Program-made: the position numbers and the translations under genes
Part shown: positions 6,003 through 9,436 of the stretch, piece by piece
How positions within the stretch are numbered: position 1 is the stretch's first letter
Layout: the number at the start of each line of letters is the position of its first letter
NCBI GenBank assembly: GCA_900553155.1
Contig: USCM01000056.1
Span: 1 to 9,436 of the forward strand
Origin: an uncultured Prevotella sp.
Lineage (GTDB): Bacteria > Bacteroidota > Bacteroidia > Bacteroidales > Bacteroidaceae
Direction: 5' to 3'
DNA: 9,436 bases
The notes under the pieces: model-generated
Database searches by the model: none
Seen by the model: the letters and a program-made list of their open reading frames with translations, nothing else
What the model was told of the DNA's origin: nothing

Positions 6003-6917
6003 ATGAAGAAGTATTCCGTAATGATAATGAGTGCGGCTCTTGTAGCAAGCAGCTGCACAACAGGAGCAGGAACGGGTGCCTATGCGGGCAGCTCGTTAGG
6101 CTCGGTATTGGGTTCGGCTATGCTGAGGGCTATCTGCGTGCTCACGGTGCCGAGGATCTGCTGATCCTTTCCCGTTGGTGATGCCGCCACCAAGCAGCAT
6201 CATCAAGACCAGGACGACGACTTGGCTCAACGCAACCAGCGCATACAGCGACAAAAGGCTCAACGCAACAGGTCGTACGACGACACATACAGCCAACAGG
6301 ACGACACGTATATGCCTTCGTCAAACAACAATAACAAGCCTGTTTATGAGCAGCCGTACAGCAACAACCAGCCGTCGTACAGCAGCAACCAGCAGCCAGT
6401 AGACGACATTGACCCGACGCAAATGGTGGACACCACCAACTCGGGCGACGACCGTATCGACTTTGACGTAAACTCTTCGTCAACCCTACCTAATAATAAT
6501 CCAGACACATCCGTATCGATGGATGCCGGCAAGGTGGAGCAAATATATGGAGCGAACAAGGCTGCCGAAAGTGGCAAAATAACCATAAAGAATGTACGGT
6601 TTGTAGAGACGGCAGAGCATAATGTGCTTCATGGAGGCGAAGTTGGCAAGGTTATGTTCGAAATGTACAACGAGACGCAAGCTCCGATATACAACTTTAT
6701 GCCTACTGTTGTAGAGGCAGACGGCAATAAGCGCATCTATATATCGCCCAGCGTGCGTGTGGAGAACATCATACCGGGTCAGGGCTTGCGCTATACAGCC
6801 ACAGTAAAGGCAGACAAGCGCATAAAGGACGGCGAGATAAGGCTGCTTGTTTCGGCACAGAGAGACGGCAAGCCGATATCTTATGTCACTGTAGTGAAGG
6901 TTGCCACTGTGCGCTAA
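6003..6917 (+). pseudogene. Interrupted glycine-zipper lipoprotein (in-frame TGA at 6162)
   Basis: The gene starts with a lipoprotein signal (MKKYSVMIMSAALVASSC; lipobox ending at C18) and a Gly/Ala/Ser-rich stretch to GSVLGSA. The next 50 bases read without glycines (MLRAICVLTVPRIC) into TGA 6162-6164. The same frame then continues open: SFPVGDAATKQ, an acidic/Gln segment, a Ser/Asn/Gln linker and a C-terminal beta-rich domain to TAA 6917. Relatives, as I recall them, have an unbroken glycine zipper (repeated GxxxG) where the stop now lies. The region therefore looks replaced, partly deleted or frameshifted by two compensating indels. A sequencing or assembly fault confined to about 6120-6170 would give the same picture. 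The membrane-anchored N-terminus and the intact C-terminal domain are currently separated. Confidence 0.65.
6222..6917 (+). CDS. Downstream fragment of the interrupted lipoprotein gene, conserved C-terminal domain
   Basis: If translation restarts after the TGA, TTG 6222 is one option, giving 231 residues, though no ribosome-binding site is evident. Contents: a polar N-terminal part (QRIQRQKAQR, then Tyr/Ser/Asn/Gln-rich sequence with repeats such as YSNNQPSYSSNQQP) to about residue 95, then a compact domain beginning GKITIKNVRFVE and running through PIYNFMPTVVEADGNKRIYI to the end. Its alternating beta strands suggest an Ig-like or similar extracytoplasmic fold. There is no signal peptide in this fragment, so a product made from it would stay in the cytoplasm. 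I recognise it only as a Bacteroidetes protein of unknown function. Confidence 0.45.
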   Translation: MAQRNQRIQRQKAQRNRSYDDTYSQQDDTYMPSSNNNNKPVYEQPYSNNQPSYSSNQQPVDDIDPTQMVDTTNSGDDRIDFDVNSSSTLPNNNPDTSVSMDAGKVEQIYGANKAAESGKITIKNVRFVETAEHNVLHGGEVGKVMFEMYNETQAPIYNFMPTVVEADGNKRIYISPSVRVENIIPGQGLRYTATVKADKRIKDGEIRLLVSAQRDGKPISYVTVVKVATVR

Positions 6918-6930
6918 ATGCCGCACGGTG
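6905..6930. terminator. Hairpin over the lipoprotein-gene stop codon
   Basis: CACTGTGCG (6905-6913) pairs with CGCACGGTG (6922-6930) with one G-U type mismatch around an 8-base loop that contains the TAA. No U-run follows on either strand. It lies between two convergent genes (rlpA stop at 6948-6950), so a bidirectional terminator is possible. Confidence 0.35.
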
Positions 6931-6947
6931 ACTGCCCCTAACAGTGC

Positions 6948-7466
6948 CTACTTGTCGTCATCGTCTACCGTCTTGACGTATTGCTTGTATTGCTTGCCGT
7001 GCTTAGGAAAGTGCAAGACGCCGCTTTCGGGCAGGGTGTATTCGGTTACCTCGAATTCGAATTCGGGTGCCTCTTCCTTCTCCGGCAGGTAAGGAATATG
7101 ACTATTATGGTAGCGTTCTATCTTAACCATGGCAACGCCTTGGTTTATTATGCCTAATTTTCGTGCGGCACCATGCGAGAGGTCGATGATGCGGCCGCGT
7201 GAATGAGGACCTCTGTCGGTAACACGCACTATCACACTCTTGCCATTGCTCTCGTTGGTAACCTTAAGCAATGTACCAAATGGGTATGTGCGATGGGCAC
7301 AGGTAAGACTGTCATGGTGTATGCGCTCGCCGCTACTTGTGCGTGCTCCGGTGGCGCGTTTAGAGTAAAAGGAAGCCTTTCCCCTCTGCGTCTGTGCGCC
7401 GACGGGAACCGCTATCTGTGATGTGAGGGCAACAACTGCTGCCAAAATTATCCTACTTAAATTCAC
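6948..7466 (-). CDS. rlpA: RlpA-like double-psi beta-barrel protein
   Basis: RlpA proteins are exported and act on peptidoglycan; in Pseudomonas RlpA is a lytic transglycosylase for stem-less glycan strands. From GTG 7466 the product has 172 residues: a signal peptide (VNLSRIILAAVVALTS, predicted cut near VGA/QT), then the double-psi barrel with GKASFYS, GERIHHDSLTCAH, YPFGTLLKVTN, VIVRVTDRGP and GRIIDLSHGAARKLG. The C-terminus is an acidic tail ending DDDDK, without a SPOR domain. A longer frame from ATG 7565 exists, but its first codons lie within the gdhA terminator hairpin and would place the signal peptide inside the protein, so GTG 7466 is preferred. There is no lipobox cysteine. It probably has its own weak promoter; none is convincing. 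Confidence 0.85.
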   Translation of the reverse strand: MNLSRIILAAVVALTSQIAVPVGAQTQRGKASFYSKRATGARTSSGERIHHDSLTCAHRTYPFGTLLKVTNESNGKSVIVRVTDRGPHSRGRIIDLSHGAARKLGIINQGVAMVKIERYHNSHIPYLPEKEEAPEFEFEVTEYTLPESGVLHFPKHGKQYKQYVKTVDDDDK

Positions 7467-7533
7467 TATACCTAAAAATGTTTGTGTTCTTATTGAAGAG
7501 TATGGGGTGCTATATATTATGGGGGTATACAAC

Positions 7534-7576
7534 AAGGGTGTGTCAAAGCTCAACCAATGAGCCATGACACACCCTT
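7534..7576 (-). terminator. Strong terminator hairpin downstream of gdhA
   Basis: AAGGGTGTGTCA (7534-7545) pairs perfectly with TGACACACCCTT (7565-7576), and an inner GCTCA/TGAGC stem (7548-7552 with 7558-7562) extends it. It begins 11 bases past the gdhA stop. No long U-run follows on the minus strand, so the length of the stem carries the prediction. Confidence 0.75.
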
Positions 7577-7587
7577 AATATTTAATG

Positions 7588-8925
7588 TTATACTATACCT
7601 TGAGCCATCATAGCGTTGGCTACCTTCATAAATCCGGCGATGTTGGCACCGCGAACGTAGTCGATATAGCCGTCGGACTGCTTGCCATACTTAACACACT
7701 GCTCGTGGATAGAGTGCATGATGTAGTGCAACTTCTCGTCAACCTCTGCCTCGCTCCAGCTCAGACGTACAGAGTTCTGAGTCATCTCAAGACCAGATGT
7801 AGCTACGCCACCCGCGTTGACAGCCTTGCCAGGAGCAAAGAGCTGCTTGGCGGCAACAAATTTGTCGACAGCCTCGGCTGTACAACCCATGTTAGAAACC
7901 TCGGCAACGCATATTGGCTTCTGTGCCAAAATCATATCGGCATCGGCACCGTTGAGCTCGTTCTGTGTAGCGCATGTAAGGTAGATGTCGGCCTTAACCT
8001 CCCAAGGCTTCTTGCCTGCAACAAACTTAGAGCCAGGGAACTCGTCCTCGTAAGGCTGGCAAATGTCGTTGCCAGAGGCGCGAAGCTCGAGCATATAGTC
8101 AATCTTGTCACCAGCAATACCAGCCTCGTCGAGGATGTAGCCGTCAGGACCAGATATTGTTATCACCTTACCGCCAAGCTCGGTAGCCTTCTTGGCAGCA
8201 CCCCAAGCCACGTTGCCGAAGCCCGAGATGGCCACTGTCTTGCCCTTAAGGTCGAGACCCTGTGTAGCAAGCATCTGCTGTACAAAGTAGAGGGCGCCGT
8301 AACCTGTAGCCTCAGGACGGATGCGCGAGCCGCCAAACTCAAGGCCCTTGCCTGTAAGCACGCCCTGATACTGGTGTGTAAGCTTCTTGTACATACCGAA
8401 GAGGTAGCCAATCTCTCTGCCGCCTACGCCTATATCGCCTGCCGGAACGTCCTCGTCGGGACCGATGTGGCGATAAAGCTCGGTCATAAATGCCTGGCAG
8501 AAACGCATAACCTCAGCGTCGCTGCGTCCGCGGATAGAGAAGTCGGAACCGCCCTTGCCGCCGCCCATAGGCAGAGTGGTAAGAGCATTCTTGAATGTCT
8601 GCTCGAAGCCGAGGAACTTAAGGATAGAGAGGTTTACAGAAGGATGGAATCGCAAGCCGCCCTTGTACGGACCAATAGCGCCGTTGAACTGAACGCGATA
8701 GCCTATGTTTACATGCACTTCGCCCTTGTCGTCGGTCCAAGGCACACGGAACGTGATGATACGCTCGGGCTCTACAAGGCGCTCGATGAGCTTTGCCTTC
8801 TCAAACTCTGGGTGCTGGTTGTAAACGTCCTGGATAGAGATAAGGACTTCGCGAACTGCCTGCAAGTACTCTGCTTCGCCCGGGTGCTTAGCCTCGAGGT
8901 CGTGCATAATTTTTTCAACATTCAT
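7588..8925 (-). CDS. gdhA: NADP-specific glutamate dehydrogenase, hexameric type
   Basis: This cytosolic enzyme (EC 1.4.1.4) makes glutamate from 2-oxoglutarate and ammonia and is the main ammonium-assimilation route in many Bacteroidales. The product is 445 residues, typical for the small hexameric class. Visible sites: substrate segment GPYKGGLRF (85-93; K88), catalytic lysine K124 in PMGGGKGGSDF (119-129), PAGDIGVGGRE (161-171; D164), and the Rossmann loop SGFGNVAWGA (234-243). NADP preference is assigned from family resemblance rather than from a single residue. It starts at ATG 8925 with no Shine-Dalgarno, about 50 bases from its transcription start. The terminator hairpin follows immediately, so it is monocistronic. 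It is divergent from rplM. No defects are seen. Confidence 0.97.
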   Translation of the reverse strand: MNVEKIMHDLEAKHPGEAEYLQAVREVLISIQDVYNQHPEFEKAKLIERLVEPERIITFRVPWTDDKGEVHVNIGYRVQFNGAIGPYKGGLRFHPSVNLSILKFLGFEQTFKNALTTLPMGGGKGGSDFSIRGRSDAEVMRFCQAFMTELYRHIGPDEDVPAGDIGVGGREIGYLFGMYKKLTHQYQGVLTGKGLEFGGSRIRPEATGYGALYFVQQMLATQGLDLKGKTVAISGFGNVAWGAAKKATELGGKVITISGPDGYILDEAGIAGDKIDYMLELRASGNDICQPYEDEFPGSKFVAGKKPWEVKADIYLTCATQNELNGADADMILAQKPICVAEVSNMGCTAEAVDKFVAAKQLFAPGKAVNAGGVATSGLEMTQNSVRLSWSEAEVDEKLHYIMHSIHEQCVKYGKQSDGYIDYVRGANIAGFMKVANAMMAQGIV

Positions 8926-8979
8926 AGTAAAAGGTTTTTAGTTGTTTTATATAGATTATCGTTGTGTCATTTCAACACC

Positions 8980-9011
8980 GCAAATATAGCTTATTTGCTT
9001 GTTACTACCAA
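8980..9011 (-). promoter_or_regulatory. gdhA promoter: TTG - 20 bases - TATATTTGC
   Basis: On the minus strand TTG (9011-9009) is followed after exactly 20 bases by TATATTTGC (8988-8980), a full Bacteroidetes -33/-7 match. The leader to ATG 8925 is about 50 bases. Confidence 0.8.
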
Positions 9012-9204
9012 GTAAAAACGCGAGTTTTTCGCTTTTTTAATTTACTTTTAGATACCTTCTTGTGCTGTGTGCGATAACACATAAATACACCTTCGTGCCC
9101 ATACATTATTATATATGCCGTTCGTGGAGAGTATCATACATACCCTTAACCCATCACCAATCTGTTAAATAAACATAAAACCGCTACTCCGTTGTATACC
9201 TCTT
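9012..9204. other. Divergent gdhA-rplM spacer, no gene
   Basis: AT-rich DNA between the two opposed promoters. I see no ORF with coding character, no tRNA and no clear operator on either strand. Confidence 0.6.
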
Positions 9205-9236
9205 TTCTCCATATCATAAAAAATGAGTAATTTTGC
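9205..9236 (+). promoter_or_regulatory. rplM promoter: TTC - 20 bases - TAATTTTGC
   Basis: TAATTTTGC at 9228-9236 is a full -7 match. TTC stands in place of TTG at 9205-9207, exactly 20 bases upstream. Transcription would start near 9240-9243, at the palindrome CCGATTAATCGG. Confidence 0.65.
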
Positions 9237-9239
9237 AGA

Positions 9240-9345
9240 CCGATTAATCGGGGATACACTTAGAGTCCCCTGCATGAGGGTGTTAATAGCGTGCGCTAAA
9301 GAATAGGCCAAGCGGCGTGGTTAGTGAATCGCTCGTGCAAAACAA
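9240..9345 (+). ncRNA. Structured 5' leader of rplM, candidate autoregulatory element
   Basis: The leader between the predicted transcription start and the rplM ATG is about 140 bases. It contains a perfect 12-bp palindrome CCGATTAATCGG (9240-9251), a hairpin GGGGA/TCCCC (9250-9254 with 9266-9270), and an 8-bp closing stem TGCATGAG/CTCGTGCA (9271-9278 with 9332-9339, one G-U pair) enclosing further short hairpins (AGCG/CGCT, CCA/TGG near 9308-9320). The palindrome and the first hairpin share bases 9250-9251. Leaders of ribosomal-protein genes often bind the encoded protein. I cannot confirm whether this matches a published family. Confidence 0.6.
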
Positions 9346-9382
9346 AAGAAATGTTTTTTAGTAGTAATTTTTAATTTAAACA

Positions 9383-9436
9383 ATGAACACTTTAAGTTAC
9401 AAGACTATTTCCGTAAACAAGGAAACAGCTAAGAAG
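9383..9436 (+). CDS. rplM: 50S ribosomal protein L13, first 18 codons (runs off window)
   Basis: The visible residues MNTLSYKTISVNKETAKK match the N-terminus of Bacteroidales L13, a large-subunit protein that binds 23S rRNA early in assembly. The frame is open to the window edge. There is no Shine-Dalgarno; the bases before ATG are AT-rich, as usual for ribosomal-protein genes in this phylum. rpsI is expected next, outside the window. The call rests on a short N-terminus but a distinctive one, plus the structured leader. Confidence 0.85.
   Translation, partial: MNTLSYKTISVNKETAKK

Noticed and set aside
6159..6164. TGA read as an amino acid (selenocysteine or code change)
   Set aside because: TGA ends the AraC gene normally in this window, no selenocysteine element is visible, and the sequence before the TGA already departs from the expected glycine-rich pattern.
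7585..9015. A 476-codon open frame on the plus strand, fully antisense to gdhA
   Set aside because: It mirrors gdhA codon structure, shows low-complexity Leu/Ala/Val composition with no recognisable domain, and gdhA is a complete, unmistakable enzyme. The opening is a codon-usage shadow.

Overview
The window looks like chromosome of a Bacteroidales bacterium, most likely Prevotella or a close relative. Three things support this. Start sites mostly lack Shine-Dalgarno sequences. Promoters carry the Bacteroidetes -7 box TAnnTTTGC, in two cases with a TTG exactly 20 bases upstream. The proteins (hexameric 445-residue glutamate dehydrogenase, AraC regulator, small beta-barrel, RlpA, L13 starting MNTLSYKTIS) match that group.

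Region 1 (1-1980) is accessory. A restriction-modification pair reads leftward: a DNA methyltransferase (315-1132) followed after 6 bases by the start of its probable cognate endonuclease (1-308, cut by the window edge). The methyltransferase reading frame is broken near its N-terminus at a GGGGG run. Upstream lie a promoter, a 12-codon mini-ORF and a strongly structured leader with nested, mutually exclusive inverted repeats. From about 1470 to 1980 there is no gene, but there are two 18-bp direct repeats, an inverted 10-bp pair and a five-copy 22-bp tandem array.

Region 2 (1988-4200) has asd (aspartate-semialdehyde dehydrogenase, leftward) divergent from an AraC-type regulator (rightward). 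The shared intergenic region has a promoter for each gene, a repeated 13-mer and small palindromes that could be operators. The AraC gene converges with an outer-membrane beta-barrel gene, only 4 bases apart.

Region 3 (4205-7466) holds the beta-barrel protein, cutC, a lipoprotein-like gene interrupted by an in-frame TGA in the place of its expected glycine-rich segment, and an rlpA-like double-psi beta-barrel protein. Each seems to be its own transcription unit.

Region 4 (7534-9436) has gdhA with a textbook promoter and a strong terminator hairpin, divergent from rplM (first 18 codons only). rplM is preceded by a roughly 140-base structured leader that may mediate ribosomal-protein autoregulation.

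I see no CRISPR array, tRNA, rRNA or complete insertion sequence. The best candidates for something undescribed are the folded leader and frameshift of the restriction-modification operon and the rplM leader; both are inferences from sequence alone.
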